This document shows, piece by piece, positions 1 to 11,891 of a stretch of 64,000 bases of DNA; position 1 is the stretch's first letter, and every line of letters begins with the position of its first letter. The notes under the pieces are model-generated. The model had not been told where the DNA came from and did no database searches. It saw only the letters and a program-made list of their open reading frames with translations. This DNA comes from Mycobacterium sp. SM1 (GTDB lineage Bacteria; Actinomycetota; Actinomycetes; Mycobacteriales; Mycobacteriaceae): the NCBI RefSeq assembly GCF_018361265.1, contig NZ_JAFLNH010000001.1, forward strand, positions 186,001 to 250,000. The letters are read 5' to 3'. The position numbers and the translations under genes were made by a program.

Positions 1-1
1 C

Positions 2-1606
2 AGCTACTACTTCTCGATCACGCTGCCGGCCGATTTCAGCGCGGCCGTGGTGTCGCCTGCGGGGCCACATCCACGCAAGGCCGAGATCCAATTCCGGTTC
101 AACGACGCCAACAACTACCTGGCGTCGGTCATGGGGCAAAACGTCGCCCGGGAGGTGCTCAACCACGTCAGCGCCAAGGTCGGCGAACAGGTGATCGGCA
201 CCGCGCTGACACGGGTCACCGGCGAGGTCAAGAGGGCAGCCGACGGCGCCGGCCAGCTGGCGACCGGGTCCCACACGCTCGCGGAAAACCTGGCCATCGC
301 GCGTGACGGCTCGGCACGACTCGCCGACGGCAGCCGGCAGCTGTCCACGGGAATCCAGCGGGCTACCGACCCGCTGCTGAAAACGTTGGACGACATCGCC
401 GCGTTGGGCTTGGACGCGAATGAAGCCGGTGCCGCGGCGACGCGACTAAGCGGCAGCCTCAAGAACCTGACCGAGCGCATTGCCGCACTCAACGTCAATT
501 ACCGGCAGGCCGCCGACATCGTCAACCAGGTGGTCGACGGCTTGCGCGCGAACCCTGATCCGAATGTGCGGGCACTCGGTGACACGCTGGCCGACGCGCG
601 CCGCCTGCTCAACGCCACGGGGATGGACCCGGCCACCGACGAGGGCCTGGCTCGACTGCGCACCAACACCCAGCAGCTGGAAAACGACCTAGCCGACCCC
701 AACAGCCGGCTACGCACGTTGATCGCCCGCACGCTGGACGGCGGGTTGAAGTCGGATCTGGTCGCGTTGCGCACTGGCGCCGCTGACCTCGACGCCGGTG
801 CGCATCAGCTCAATGCTGGGCTGGTGCGGCTGGCCGACGGGAGCAACCGGCTTGACGACGGCGCCCGGCAGCTGGCCGCCGGGCTGGGGGCGGCTGACCA
901 GCGGGTATCGGTGCTGACCGATCAGCAGCGCATCCAGCTCTCCCAGATCCTGGCGAGCCCGGTTGGTGTCGACACGGACTTCACCCACCACGCGGCCACG
1001 TTCGGTACCGGGTTCGCGCCGTTCTTCTTGCCGCTGGCCTTGTTCATCGGCGCATTGATCATCTGGATGCTGTTGACTCCGCTGCAAACCCGCGCCATTG
1101 TCCACGGGCTGGGCGCGTTGCGGGTGGTGCTGGCCTCCTACTGGCCGGCGCTGCTGCTGGGGGTGGCCCAGGTAGCGCTGATGTATGCGGTGGTGCATTT
1201 CGGCGTCGGCCTGCAAGCCAAGTACGCCGTTGGCATGGTCGCCTTCCTGATCCTGGTCGCGGCGGCGTTCCTGGCGTTGATCCAGGCGTTCAACGCGGTT
1301 TTCGGTGTCGCGGTGGGCCGTGTCGTCACGCTGGCGTTCCTGATGTTTCAGCTGGTCTCCTCCGGCGGGGTGTATCCGGTGGAGACGACGGCGAAGCCGT
1401 TTCAGATCCTGCATCCCTACGACCCGATGACCTACGCCGTCAACGGGCTGCGGCAGCTGACGGTCGGCGGGATCGACGCCAGGATGTGGATCTCGGTGGG
1501 CGTGCTGTCGGGAGTGCTCGCCGGCTCGCTGGCGGCAAGCGCGTGGGCGGCCCGACGCAATCGCCAGCTCACGCTGGAACGGCTGTATCCACCGATCGAA
1601 GTCTGA
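2..1606 (+). CDS. YhgE/Pip-type membrane protein, 5' truncated by window
   Basis: The open frame runs in from the window edge, so the N-terminus is missing. The visible 534 residues begin with a segment before a long polar region rich in repeats of the ADGxxxLAxG / LDxGAxxLxxGLxxLADGS type, typical of YhgE/Pip and ABC-2-like exporter extracellular coils. The last third holds about five hydrophobic segments (first near 1010-1070, last near 1480-1550). The family is a membrane exporter or phage-infection-protein-like group of uncertain substrate. The stop lies 4 bp from the stop of convergent gatA. The family call is good; the function is unknown. Confidence 0.75.
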   Translation, partial: SYYFSITLPADFSAAVVSPAGPHPRKAEIQFRFNDANNYLASVMGQNVAREVLNHVSAKVGEQVIGTALTRVTGEVKRAADGAGQLATGSHTLAENLAIARDGSARLADGSRQLSTGIQRATDPLLKTLDDIAALGLDANEAGAAATRLSGSLKNLTERIAALNVNYRQAADIVNQVVDGLRANPDPNVRALGDTLADARRLLNATGMDPATDEGLARLRTNTQQLENDLADPNSRLRTLIARTLDGGLKSDLVALRTGAADLDAGAHQLNAGLVRLADGSNRLDDGARQLAAGLGAADQRVSVLTDQQRIQLSQILASPVGVDTDFTHHAATFGTGFAPFFLPLALFIGALIIWMLLTPLQTRAIVHGLGALRVVLASYWPALLLGVAQVALMYAVVHFGVGLQAKYAVGMVAFLILVAAAFLALIQAFNAVFGVAVGRVVTLAFLMFQLVSSGGVYPVETTAKPFQILHPYDPMTYAVNGLRQLTVGGIDARMWISVGVLSGVLAGSLAASAWAARRNRQLTLERLYPPIEV

Positions 1607-1610
1607 GGCG

Positions 1611-3092
1611 CTACAGAGGTGACGGCAGCGGGCCGCGGGCGGCCTCGTAGGCGGCCCCGACGCGGTAGAGCCGGTCGTCGGCCAGCGCCGGCGCCATGAT
1701 CTGCAGGCCCACCGGCAACCCGTCGTCCGGTGATAATCCCGACGGCACCGACATCCCGCAGTGCCCGGCCAGGTTCAGCGGCAACGTGCACAGGTCGAAT
1801 AGGTACATGGCCAGCGGATCGTTGACCTTCTCCCCCAGCCGGAACGCGGTGGTGGGCGTCGTGGGCGACACCAGGACGTCGACCGACTGGTAGGCCCGGT
1901 CGAGGTCGCGGGCGATCAGTGTGCGCACCTTCTGCGCCTGGTTGTAGTAGGCGTCGTAGTAGCCCGCTGACAGTGCGTAAGTTCCGATCATTATGCGCCG
2001 CTTGACTTCTGGCCCAAATCCGGCGGCCCGGGTCAACGCCATCACCTCCTCGGCGCTGTGGGTGCCGTCGTCACCGACGCGCAGCCCGTAGCGCATGCCG
2101 TCGAAGCGGGCCAGATTGCTGGACACCTCGGACGGCAGGATCAGGTAGTAGGCGGACAGCGCGTAATCCAAATGCGGACAGTCGACCTCGCTCACCTGGG
2201 CGCCAAGTGCGGTCAACTGCTCCACGGCGGCCTGGAATGACGCCAGGACACCGGGCTGGTAACCCTTCCCGCGCAGCTGGCGGACCACCCCGATGCGCAT
2301 GCCTCGCAGGTCGCCCCTCGCGCCGGCCCGCGCCGCCCCGACGACGTCGGGCACCTCGACATCCAGAGAGGTGGAATCGCGGGGATCGTGCCCGGCGATC
2401 ACCCGGTGCAGCAGGGCGGTGTCCAGGACGGTGCGCGCACACGGCCCACCCTGGTCCAGCGACGACGCGCAGGCCACCAGGCCGTAGCGCGACACCGTGC
2501 CGTAGGTGGGTTTGACGCCGACCGTCGCGGTGAGCGCGGCCGGCTGGCGGATCGAGCCGCCGGTGTCGGATCCGATGGCCAGCGGCGCCTGGAAGGCGGC
2601 CAGCGCCGCCGCGCTGCCGCCGCCCGAGCCGCCCGGCACCCGCTCGACATCCCAGGGGTTGCGGGTGGGCCCGTAGGCGGAGTTTTCGGTCGAGGAGCCC
2701 ATCGCGAACTCGTCCATGTTGGTCTTGCCCAGGATCGGGATGCCGGCTGCGCGCAGCCGCGCGGTGAGGGTGGCGTCGTAGGGCGATCGCCAGCCTTCCA
2801 GGATCTTGGAACCGCACGTGGTCGGCATGTCAACCGTGGTGAACACGTCCTTCAACGCCAGGGGCACCCCCGCCAGCGCAGACGGCGGCGACTCACCGGC
2901 GGCCAGCGCCGTGTCGATCGCGGCCGCACTCGCGAGCGCCTGCTCGGCCGCCACATAAAGGAAGGCGTGGTAGCGCTCGTCGCTCGCCGCTATCTGGTCC
3001 AGGCAGGCCCGGGTGAGCTCGGTGGACAACAGCTCGCCGGCCGCAATTTTGGTGGCCAGCGTCGCCGCGTCCAACCGGAGAATGTCAGTCAC
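1611..3092 (-). CDS. gatA: Glutamyl-tRNA(Gln) amidotransferase subunit A
   Basis: 493 residues, the usual length. Amidase-signature enzyme that releases ammonia from glutamine so that GatB can convert Glu-tRNA(Gln) (and Asp-tRNA(Asn)) to the amide form. The catalytic Ser-cisSer-Lys set is visible: Lys in VPLALKDVF, the [13 protein letters not shown] loop, and [13 protein letters not shown]. The start overlaps the gatC stop by 4 bp, so the two are translationally coupled. gatB is not in the window; in M. tuberculosis it lies downstream beyond pfkA. Very secure. Confidence 0.97.
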   Translation of the reverse strand: MTDILRLDAATLATKIAAGELLSTELTRACLDQIAASDERYHAFLYVAAEQALASAAAIDTALAAGESPPSALAGVPLALKDVFTTVDMPTTCGSKILEGWRSPYDATLTARLRAAGIPILGKTNMDEFAMGSSTENSAYGPTRNPWDVERVPGGSGGGSAAALAAFQAPLAIGSDTGGSIRQPAALTATVGVKPTYGTVSRYGLVACASSLDQGGPCARTVLDTALLHRVIAGHDPRDSTSLDVEVPDVVGAARAGARGDLRGMRIGVVRQLRGKGYQPGVLASFQAAVEQLTALGAQVSEVDCPHLDYALSAYYLILPSEVSSNLARFDGMRYGLRVGDDGTHSAEEVMALTRAAGFGPEVKRRIMIGTYALSAGYYDAYYNQAQKVRTLIARDLDRAYQSVDVLVSPTTPTTAFRLGEKVNDPLAMYLFDLCTLPLNLAGHCGMSVPSGLSPDDGLPVGLQIMAPALADDRLYRVGAAYEAARGPLPSPL

Positions 3093-3388
3093 TGGGGCTC
3101 TCCGAGGATCTTGGGCACCGCAAAGCGGCCGTCAACGGCCTCCGGAGCCTGCTCGAGCACCCGCTGCCGACTCAGGCTCGGCGTGACCTCGTCGGCGCGG
3201 GTGACGTTGACATCCCGGAGCGGGTTACCGGTGGGCTCGACACCGGTGACATCCACGGCCTGGATTTGACTGACGTGGGTCAAGATGGCGTCGAGTTGCC
3301 CGGAATAGCTATCCAGCTCGGCATCGGTCAGCGCCAGCCGAGCCAGCCGGGCCAGATGCGCCACCTCGTCACGGGAGATCTGGGACAC
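3089..3388 (-). CDS. gatC: Glutamyl-tRNA(Gln) amidotransferase subunit C
   Basis: 99 residues, the normal size. It begins [20 protein letters not shown], the classic GatC N-terminal helix that wraps around GatA and stabilises the GatCAB complex. First gene of the gatC-gatA operon; the 147-bp gap to the divergent ACT-domain gene should hold the promoter. Very secure. Confidence 0.96.
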   Translation of the reverse strand: MSQISRDEVAHLARLARLALTDAELDSYSGQLDAILTHVSQIQAVDVTGVEPTGNPLRDVNVTRADEVTPSLSRQRVLEQAPEAVDGRFAVPKILGEPQ

Positions 3389-3535
3389 GACCGAACAGCC
3401 TAGACCGTGTCGGCGGGCGGGGGTTTGCTCGGATCAGATGTGCATCCCTCCCCGGGCAGCGGCTAGCAGATCCGGCCCGGTGTGGGCTCGGCGCACCGAC
3501 ATGCCGTGCGGGCCTCGCTGTGCGACAGTGTGCGT

Positions 3536-4195
3536 GTGCCCTCCTATCTCCTGCGCGTGCAACTGGCCGATCGGCCGGGCAGCCTGGGTTCGCTGGCCCT
3601 GGCGCTCGGCAAGACGGGCGCCGATATCTTGTCGCTCGATGTGGTGGAGCGCTGCTGCGGGTACGCGATCGACGATCTGGTGGTCGACCTGCCCGCCGGG
3701 GTGATGCCGGACGCATTGATCACCGCCGCGGAGGCGCTCAACGGCGTGCGGGTGGATAGCCTCCGCCCCCATACCGGGCTGCTGGAAGCGCACCGGGAGC
3801 TGGAGCTCCTCGATCACATCGCCGTGGCCCCCGATAAGGCGGCAAAGCTGCAGGTGCTCGTCGACGAAGCCCCCCGCGTGCTGCGGGTGGGCTGGTGCAC
3901 GGTGCTGCGCGGTTCTGAAGCCGGGTTGCACCGGGTGGTCGGCAGCCCGGGCGCACCGGAAACCCGGCTCGTTGCGGTCCCCTGGCTGCCGATCGAGCGG
4001 GCGGCGGCGCTCGACGGCACCGCCGAGTGGGTCCCGCGGGTGTGGCGTGAGATGGATACCACCCTGGCCGCGGCACCGTTGGGCGATCTGCACACGGCTG
4101 TGGTCGTGGGCCGCCCCGGCGGTCCGGCATTCCGGCCCTCGGAGGTCGCGCGGCTGGGTTATCTGGCCGGGATCGTTGCCACGATGCTCCGCTGA
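3536..4195 (+). CDS. ACT-domain amino-acid-binding protein (Rv3013-like)
   Basis: 219 residues from the GTG at 3536. A longer frame opens at 3482, but the family begins with the strand PSYLLRVQLADRPGSLGSLA, which is the first beta strand of an ACT fold (residues about 3-70). The rest has no recognised domain. ACT domains bind amino acids as regulators; no catalytic domain is fused here, so the protein is probably a stand-alone sensor. The target is unknown. It is divergent from gatCA, as in M. tuberculosis. The fold is secure, the role is not. Confidence 0.85.
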   Translation: MPSYLLRVQLADRPGSLGSLALALGKTGADILSLDVVERCCGYAIDDLVVDLPAGVMPDALITAAEALNGVRVDSLRPHTGLLEAHRELELLDHIAVAPDKAAKLQVLVDEAPRVLRVGWCTVLRGSEAGLHRVVGSPGAPETRLVAVPWLPIERAAALDGTAEWVPRVWREMDTTLAAAPLGDLHTAVVVGRPGGPAFRPSEVARLGYLAGIVATMLR

Positions 4196-4232
4196 ACACC
4201 GGCCATGCTGCGCACGGCTGCGCGATCACCCA

Positions 4233-5543
4233 TCATCGTGACAGGGCGGACAACCCCGCGTGGCCACGGGCAGGCCGTCGTTGATGGCCAGTGAACGGGG
4301 CGGCCACCGTCGCCCGCAGGTGGCGGCGGTTGACGATGAGCCCGGTGGCCGCCAGCGCGGCATACAGACCGGACAGCATCAGCCTGTCCGGGATCGAACT
4401 CAGCGGAAACTGCGCCACGAACAACCCCAGCAGCACCCAGGCAACATAGCGGGGGAACCGCAAGGCCAGGATCAGCGCCACCCCCATCAGGGTTTGCGTC
4501 GCGGTGAGGAGCACTTCGCCGATCTGGCGGGCGTCAAGCCGCAGGGCCAACCCGCCGCCGCCGATCAGGTAGGACAGCGGCAGCGAGCCGACCAACAAGG
4601 TCCACTGGTTGACTTTCGCCGAGATCAGCATGGCGATCGCGCTAGCGCCCCGGCCCCGGGCGGCCAGCAGGACCGCCACGATGAGCTCCGGCGCTTCCGA
4701 CGCCACCGGCGCCACCCACTGCACCAGCAAGAAGCGGTCGGCGCCCAACCGCGTCCCCGCGGCGATCAGGTTGTTGGCGAATGGCGCGGCACACAGCAGG
4801 ATCACCGTACCGGCGGCGGCGAACAACGTCATCACGGTCACCCGACGGGTCCGCCTGGAAAGGGCGGCCAGCGCCGCGGCGGTGCCGATCAGTTGCGGCT
4901 CTTCGACCTCGTCACGGCTCATGGTGTACAGGTAGAAGCCGAACCATCCCAGCAGCGCGGCGCCAAGCACGATGTGGATCTGGCCGCTGACGGGCACCGC
5001 GACCGCGACGAGACCGGCGATCAGCAAAAACCCCATCTGAACGCGGTTACCCGGCGTCAACGGCAGGGTGGCATTGCCGATACCGGGCCGGCGCGCCACC
5101 ACGGCCGCGACCAGGACCACCGCCGGCCACCCCAGGCCCATCAGCAGCCGGTTGGATCCGGTCATGTTCGCCGACGCGAACTGCAGGTAGGCCGGAACGT
5201 GGCCGGCGGCAAACGCATAGTACAGGTCCACGAAATACTCGGGCAGCACCGCGACCACGGCCAGCACCGCGATGGCCAGCCCCCCGGACACGTCGAGTTG
5301 GGCCGCTTCGGCCGCCCACGCCAGCAGAAAGCTGGCCGACACCACGGCAGCCCCGTCAAGCACCAGCGCGGCGCCGGGACTCGGGTGAGCACCGGTCAAC
5401 CGCACCAGCAGCGCGGGCGCCACACACCCCGCGATGATCAGCGCTGAGCGCGTCAGCACGCGCGTCGCCGGTCGCCGGCGAGCCGCTGGGCGCGCCGGCG
5501 CTAACGCGGCTACCCGATCGTTGACGGGTGTGCCGATCGCCAT
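4233..5543 (-). CDS. Sodium/calcium exchanger (CaCA)-like membrane protein
   Basis: 436 residues from the ATG at 5543, chosen because AAAGGA lies 7 bp upstream; the open frame extends 11 codons further. About eleven hydrophobic segments. Two inverted alpha-repeat motifs are visible: VLPEYFVDL followed by ASANMTGSNRLL, and APVASEAPELIVAVLLA followed by ISAKVNQWTLL, matching the PE.../GSN and SEAPE/K-N pattern of Na+/Ca2+ antiporters. It probably exchanges a divalent cation against Na+ or H+; ion specificity cannot be read. It lies between the ACT protein and ligA and is an accessory gene relative to M. tuberculosis. Confidence 0.8.
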   Translation of the reverse strand: MAIGTPVNDRVAALAPARPAARRRPATRVLTRSALIIAGCVAPALLVRLTGAHPSPGAALVLDGAAVVSASFLLAWAAEAAQLDVSGGLAIAVLAVVAVLPEYFVDLYYAFAAGHVPAYLQFASANMTGSNRLLMGLGWPAVVLVAAVVARRPGIGNATLPLTPGNRVQMGFLLIAGLVAVAVPVSGQIHIVLGAALLGWFGFYLYTMSRDEVEEPQLIGTAAALAALSRRTRRVTVMTLFAAAGTVILLCAAPFANNLIAAGTRLGADRFLLVQWVAPVASEAPELIVAVLLAARGRGASAIAMLISAKVNQWTLLVGSLPLSYLIGGGGLALRLDARQIGEVLLTATQTLMGVALILALRFPRYVAWVLLGLFVAQFPLSSIPDRLMLSGLYAALAATGLIVNRRHLRATVAAPFTGHQRRPARGHAGLSALSR

Positions 5544-5838
5544 GGGCACCGTCCTTTGGTCACGGCCCGCGGCCACGGCCCGTGGTCACGGTCCGCGGGC
5601 GTCGGGCCGAAAGCGGCCCGCCTGGCAGCTTAGACCGGGCGACTCCCAAACAGCAACATAGTAGGGCTAGCAAAACCTAGGATCACTACGAGCAAAATAG
5701 CTGCTCAGATGCCACTAATGCAGTTATTCGGCACGCCTAACTTGACTTTTTCAGCAACCTTCACGTAATCGCCGGACGCCCAGTGCGCCCAACCGTGCAT
5801 AGCCTGCGGGTCGCGCGGCGATCCCAGAGTTCCGGCCG

Positions 5839-7932
<2,094 letters not shown>

Positions 7933-8063
7933 TTATCCGAGGATGCGATGCCGGGGGCGATGCCGCCGTCAGATCGACGCTGTGAGCGCCGGCGATTCAC
8001 CGATTGCGTCCCGCTCGGGCCCACCCGGAACCTGCCCCCGGCCGGGGCTGGTCACCGCCGGCG

Positions 8064-9029
8064 TCAGCTCGCATCTGAACGTATTGCGCGCAGCCCCTGA
8101 CCCAAAGACTGGGCGTTGGCATAGTCTTTGGGCGTGGTGCCGAAACGGCTCCGAAACTCCTTGATGAAGTGCGACGTGCTGGCATATCCGACCGCCCGGG
8201 CGACGTCGGTGACGCCCAGCTGCCCCGCTACCAGTAATTCGCGGGCTCGGTCCAGGCGTGTCTCCTTCACGAACCGATACGGTGAGCGACCGGTCACCTC
8301 CCGGAACAGGTGCGAAAACGCCGACGGGCTCCAGCTCACCTGCTCGGCCAGATGGCTTACCGTCAGCGGTTCCGACAGATGCTCGTCGATGTAGCTCAGC
8401 GCCGCGGCGATCGGATTAGCCAACGTCTGTTGCGCGGCAATGCGCAGCATCCGGGCGAACTGCTCACGCTGCAATACCCGATACACCACTTCCTGGACGT
8501 ATAGCGGCGCCAGGACCCTTCGGTCCGCGCCCACCGCCAGCGAGCGCAGGAACCGCAGCACGCTGCTCATCAATTCCTGGTCGAGAGTCGAAACCATGCA
8601 GGTGGTGTCGGGATCACCGGTGTTTGTGCCCGGCCGCCCGGACGGGAGTGCCACCACCCGCCGCTCCAGCATGTCCGCGGACACCTTGCGCACCAGCGAC
8701 GGATCGATCTGCAGCACCAGGGACAGGAACGGCTTTCGCGGCGAGGCCTCCAGGATCTCCGCCTGGAAAAGCAGGTTGCTGCCTAACACCAGGTAGTTGG
8801 ACCGGTCGTACACGTACCGCTGACCGCCAACGGTCACCGCCTTGCGCCCTTGCGCCACAATTCCGAGCGACAATGACTGGATTTCCTCCCACTGCGGCGC
8901 CTGCGGCTTGGTGAACCGGTAGATTGTCAACCCCGGCCACAGTCCTGAATTCGCGCCGGCGCGGGGTGCGCGCGCAGCAAGCTCGGCAATCAAGTCCCGC
9001 GTTGTCACGGAATGTTCGATCTGGCTCAC
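8064..9029 (-). CDS. AraC-family transcriptional regulator (AraC_N type)
   Basis: 321 residues from the GTG at 9029, chosen because GGAGG sits 8 bp upstream. A longer frame to 9143 would run through a threefold DNA repeat and encode a Cys/Arg-rich tail, so it is probably untranslated. The N-terminal two thirds match the AraC N-terminal ligand-binding fold (LWPGLTIYRFTKPQAPQWEE, YDRSNYLVLGSNLLFQAEI). The C-terminal 100 residues are a double helix-turn-helix (LTVSHLAEQVSWSPSAFSHL and LGVTDVARAVGYASTSHF). Downstream of an ABM monooxygenase on the same strand and near a DJ-1 protein, which may be its targets. The ligand is unknown. Confidence 0.85.
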   Translation of the reverse strand: MSQIEHSVTTRDLIAELAARAPRAGANSGLWPGLTIYRFTKPQAPQWEEIQSLSLGIVAQGRKAVTVGGQRYVYDRSNYLVLGSNLLFQAEILEASPRKPFLSLVLQIDPSLVRKVSADMLERRVVALPSGRPGTNTGDPDTTCMVSTLDQELMSSVLRFLRSLAVGADRRVLAPLYVQEVVYRVLQREQFARMLRIAAQQTLANPIAAALSYIDEHLSEPLTVSHLAEQVSWSPSAFSHLFREVTGRSPYRFVKETRLDRARELLVAGQLGVTDVARAVGYASTSHFIKEFRSRFGTTPKDYANAQSLGQGLRAIRSDAS

Positions 9030-9068
9030 CGCCGACACCTCCAGCCCGCGCAGTGTGGTCGTTTCATT

Positions 9069-9103
9069 AACACATCTTGGAACACATCTTGAACACATCT
9101 TGG
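9069..9103 (-). promoter_or_regulatory. Triple 11-12 bp direct repeat upstream of the AraC-type gene
   Basis: Three head-to-tail copies of AACACATCTTG(G) lie at 9069-9080, 9081-9091 and 9092-9103, 40-75 bp upstream of the chosen start. Direct repeats at about one helical turn are a common AraC-family operator layout, so autoregulation is a reasonable guess. Confidence 0.5.
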
Positions 9104-9245
9104 ACCGCTCGCCGTTCCGGCGGTGACAAGGTGCGCCTGGCATGGCCCCGGCGCCCCATGCGGCGAGGCGCGTCAGGGACCCGGACCGCGTGGCGGGGTG
9201 CCGGCCGGGGCGCAGACGACAGCGCGCGGCGGCCCCACGCGGCGG

Positions 9246-9704
9246 TCAGGTGTCCGGGCCGATGGTCGTGAACGTCTGCACCGTGCGGCTCGCCAAGCGG
9301 GGAATCGCCTCGTTGAGGACCAAGCTTCGGAACGCCTCGGTGGCCCGATGCTCTTCATACCCGCTCGGGTCGGTGTAGTGCTCGTAGAGCACAAAGGTGT
9401 TCGGATCATCGGCGCTGACGTGGGCTTGATAGCAGATCACCTTGGGCTCGGCGCGGCTTAAGGGAGTCATCTTCTCGAGGAGCGCGCGAATGTGCTCGGC
9501 CTCCCCGGGGTTGGCGACCCAGGTGGCAATGACGACGAATCCCGTGGCGATACCCCTCTCGTTGCGCGGCGACGACCCACCTTCGGGTATTACCCCTAGC
9601 AAACCGCACCGCACGGCCGTCACGGTAGCGCGTTCCTGCCCATGCTGCGCCCATTCCGATTCGGCCAGCGGCCGATATCGCGTTTCAACAAACTTGTGTC
9701 GCAA
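9246..9704 (-). CDS. Antibiotic biosynthesis monooxygenase-domain protein
   Basis: The ABM fold covers about the last 100 residues: FVVIATWVANPGEAEHIRAL, then YQAHVSADDPNTFVLYEHYT and a C-terminal FRSLVLNEAIPRLASR. These small ferredoxin-like dimers act as cofactor-free quinol monooxygenases or haem-related enzymes. The N-terminal 50 residues do not look like the family, and the real start is probably a GTG or TTG near 9602-9623; no convincing ribosome binding site decides it. It sits between an AraC regulator and a DJ-1 family protein. Confidence 0.75.
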   Translation of the reverse strand: MRHKFVETRYRPLAESEWAQHGQERATVTAVRCGLLGVIPEGGSSPRNERGIATGFVVIATWVANPGEAEHIRALLEKMTPLSRAEPKVICYQAHVSADDPNTFVLYEHYTDPSGYEEHRATEAFRSLVLNEAIPRLASRTVQTFTTIGPDT

Positions 9705-9792
9705 AGTCGCTCGATGCCTGGCGGGTGCTCGGCGGCGAACCTAACCTGAATTGCGCAGATATACCAGATAGACGGCAGCGACGAAACGGAGA

Positions 9793-10521
9793 ATGCGCGT
9801 GACACGTGTACTGTTTGCAGTCTCGGGTTCGGATCACTGGACCCTCGCCGATGGGACTAAGCACCCCTGCGGCTACTGGCCGGAAGAACTCGCGGTCCCG
9901 CACGAGGTATTCACGCAGGCGGGCTTCGACATCACCATCGCCACCCCGGGAGGGGTTCGCCCGGTTGCCGACGAGGCCGGGTTCACACCCGAGATGAACG
10001 GTGGCGCAAGCGAACCGGGTGAGCGGTTTCGCGCTTATCTGGAAAGTATCGGGGACCAGCTCGCCGCGCCGGCCGACCTCGACACGGTGAAAGCCGACGA
10101 TTACGACCTGGTGTTCATCCCCGGCGGGCACGGACCAATGGAGGACCTCGCGGAGTCGGAGCGCTTCGGCGCCTTACTGGCTGACTTCACCGCGCAGGGC
10201 AAGCCAATCGCCGCGGTGTGCCACGGCCCCGCCGCGCTGCTGCCCGCCCGTGGCGCCGACGGGGCGTGGTTGTTCGCCGGGCGTAAGGTGACCGGCTTTG
10301 CCAACACCGAGGAGGCACAGGTCGGGTTCGCCGACAAGGCGTGCTGGTTGCTCCAAGACCGCCTCACCACCCAGGGCGGCTCTTATGAGCAGAGCGACGC
10401 GCCGTGGTCACCGCACGTCACCGTCGACGGCAACCTCTACACCGGCCAGAATCCGGCGTCCTCGGAGCCGTTGGCGAAGGCCCTGGTGGCCAAGTTCGCT
10501 GCGGCCACGGGCACCGGCTGA
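9793..10521 (+). CDS. DJ-1/PfpI family (class I glutamine amidotransferase-like) protein
   Basis: 242 residues, ATG at 9793. The nucleophile elbow AVCHGPAALL puts the reactive cysteine at about residue 143, and the neighbouring DYDLVFIPGGHGPMEDL is the family glycine-rich loop. The N-terminal GYWPEELAVPHEVF places it with the Hsp31/YajL-like subgroup, whose members act as glyoxalase III, chaperone or glycation repair enzymes. Divergent from the ABM gene; the pair suggests an electrophile or redox stress cassette. The substrate is not predictable from sequence. Confidence 0.85.
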   Translation: MRVTRVLFAVSGSDHWTLADGTKHPCGYWPEELAVPHEVFTQAGFDITIATPGGVRPVADEAGFTPEMNGGASEPGERFRAYLESIGDQLAAPADLDTVKADDYDLVFIPGGHGPMEDLAESERFGALLADFTAQGKPIAAVCHGPAALLPARGADGAWLFAGRKVTGFANTEEAQVGFADKACWLLQDRLTTQGGSYEQSDAPWSPHVTVDGNLYTGQNPASSEPLAKALVAKFAAATGTG

Positions 10522-10713
10522 GCCCACTGCGCGGCGGCACAACGCGCCATACCGGGCGCGGTGGTGGGGGGTCGTCCCGAGTGGGTTCGAGGGGGCTCGG
10601 CCACAGCCGGGGCGGGCACCGCACGCCGGGACAGCGGGGCACCTGGCTACCGCCGAAGTGACGGTCGCCGGATGCGGGCGCCGAGGCTCGTTTCAGCGCT
10701 GGCCCGCCGCTGC

Positions 10714-11721
10714 TCAAATCGCGTCGGGGTCTTGCGCGAACACCTCGGCGGCCTCGCGGGCGAGCCGGATCGCGTTGCGCGCCCATTGCGGTGTGGCCGC
10801 GGCCAGACCGCCCGCCGGGGTCACGCCGACGCGGTCGGCCAGCGCTGAGCGGGCAAAGCCGAGCCGGTCGATCACCGCGGCCACGGCGCCGGCGATCTGC
10901 TCCACCGAAGGGCGCCGCGGCGGATCGGTCGCGGCGACCACACCCAGCACGATGGTGCGCCCGGATTCGACAAACTCCGCGATACCGTCCAAATCCGCGT
11001 TCTGCAGCGTGGCGGCCTGAACCGAAACCGCGCCAATAGTACTGCGCTGCAACAGATCCCATGGAATAGCCGACCCGCAGGCGTTAAGCAGCACCTCGCC
11101 TCCGGCGGCACAGGTGTCGAGCATGGCCAGCGCGTCGGTCTCCTCGATCGGCTCCACCGGGGTGAGCGCGGTCACCCCGGTCAGCCGCCCACCCACCGCC
11201 GCCGCCAGCGACGGCTCGTCGAACTGCACCGCCACCGGGGTGTCCAGCCGCCGCGCTACCGCCGCGCGGTGCGCGGCGATGCCTTCGGCCAGCGACGCCG
11301 CCAGGTCTCGCACCGCGCCCGGATCCGTGATCGCCCGGTGCCCGTTGGCCAGTTCCAGCTCCGCGGCCAGGGTGATCGGCCCGGGCGCCTGCACCTTGAT
11401 CGCGTGACCGCCACCGCGCAGGCCCGCCAGCTCCCAGGCCTCCTCGAGGGCGTCGACATCCTCCTCGAGCAAGCTGACGGCTCGGCGCGTCACCTTGCCG
11501 GGCCGGGCCGCGATCCGGTAGCCGCGCGGCACCGTGTCGATGGCCACGTCCACCAGCAGCGCGCCGGCGCGCCCGATCACATCGGCGCCCACTCCCCTGG
11601 CGGGCAATTCGACGATGTGGGCGAGCGCCCCGGCCAGCTCACCGACCACGATCTCGGCGGCTTCCCGCGGCGAAGTGCCGGGCCACGACCCGGTGCCGCT
11701 GCCGGTCGCGAAGACACTCAC
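10714..11721 (-). CDS. Cobalamin-independent methionine synthase-like protein (Rv3015c-like)
   Basis: 335 residues. Resembles the C-terminal catalytic barrel of MetE (UROD/MetE superfamily): ATGSGTGSWPGTSPREA at the N-terminus, VQAPGPITLAAELELANGH, QFDEPSLAAAV and a VGVTPAGGLA end. It is less than half the length of full MetE and lacks the N-terminal folate-binding half, so it may transfer methyl or alkyl groups to another thiol. Same position as Rv3015c, next to lpqA. The family is secure, the reaction unknown. Confidence 0.85.
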   Translation of the reverse strand: MSVFATGSGTGSWPGTSPREAAEIVVGELAGALAHIVELPARGVGADVIGRAGALLVDVAIDTVPRGYRIAARPGKVTRRAVSLLEEDVDALEEAWELAGLRGGGHAIKVQAPGPITLAAELELANGHRAITDPGAVRDLAASLAEGIAAHRAAVARRLDTPVAVQFDEPSLAAAVGGRLTGVTALTPVEPIEETDALAMLDTCAAGGEVLLNACGSAIPWDLLQRSTIGAVSVQAATLQNADLDGIAEFVESGRTIVLGVVAATDPPRRPSVEQIAGAVAAVIDRLGFARSALADRVGVTPAGGLAAATPQWARNAIRLAREAAEVFAQDPDAI

Positions 11722-11821
11722 CGGGCAACCGTATTCGACGCCTCACCGGGAGCCGGGCGCCGGGTGTGCTGCCGCTTGGCCAGCCCCGGCTACCCTCGGA
11801 AGAGGAAAGGCTGCATCGACG

Positions 11822-11853
11822 ATGCCGAAAGCGGTAGCGCTGCGGCCGCTGGT
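11822..11853 (+). pseudogene. lpqA: lpqA 5' fragment, cut by IS607-type element
   Basis: An ATG at 11822 follows GAGGAAAGG and encodes MPKAVALRPLV, the charged n-region and beginning of a signal peptide, then the reading runs into the insertion element. The position matches lpqA (Rv3016), divergent from the MetE-like gene. The lipobox cysteine region is not recovered on either side of the element. Confidence 0.6.
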
Positions 11854-11891
11854 GGTGTGCTGAGCCGTTGCAAGTGGGTGATCTTTAGTGG

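Noticed and set aside
4260-5447. Long plus-strand frame of 395 codons opposite the exchanger
   Set aside because: It is rich in Arg, Gln, His and Gly with no domain, and lies antisense to a well-supported membrane protein with normal start and motifs.
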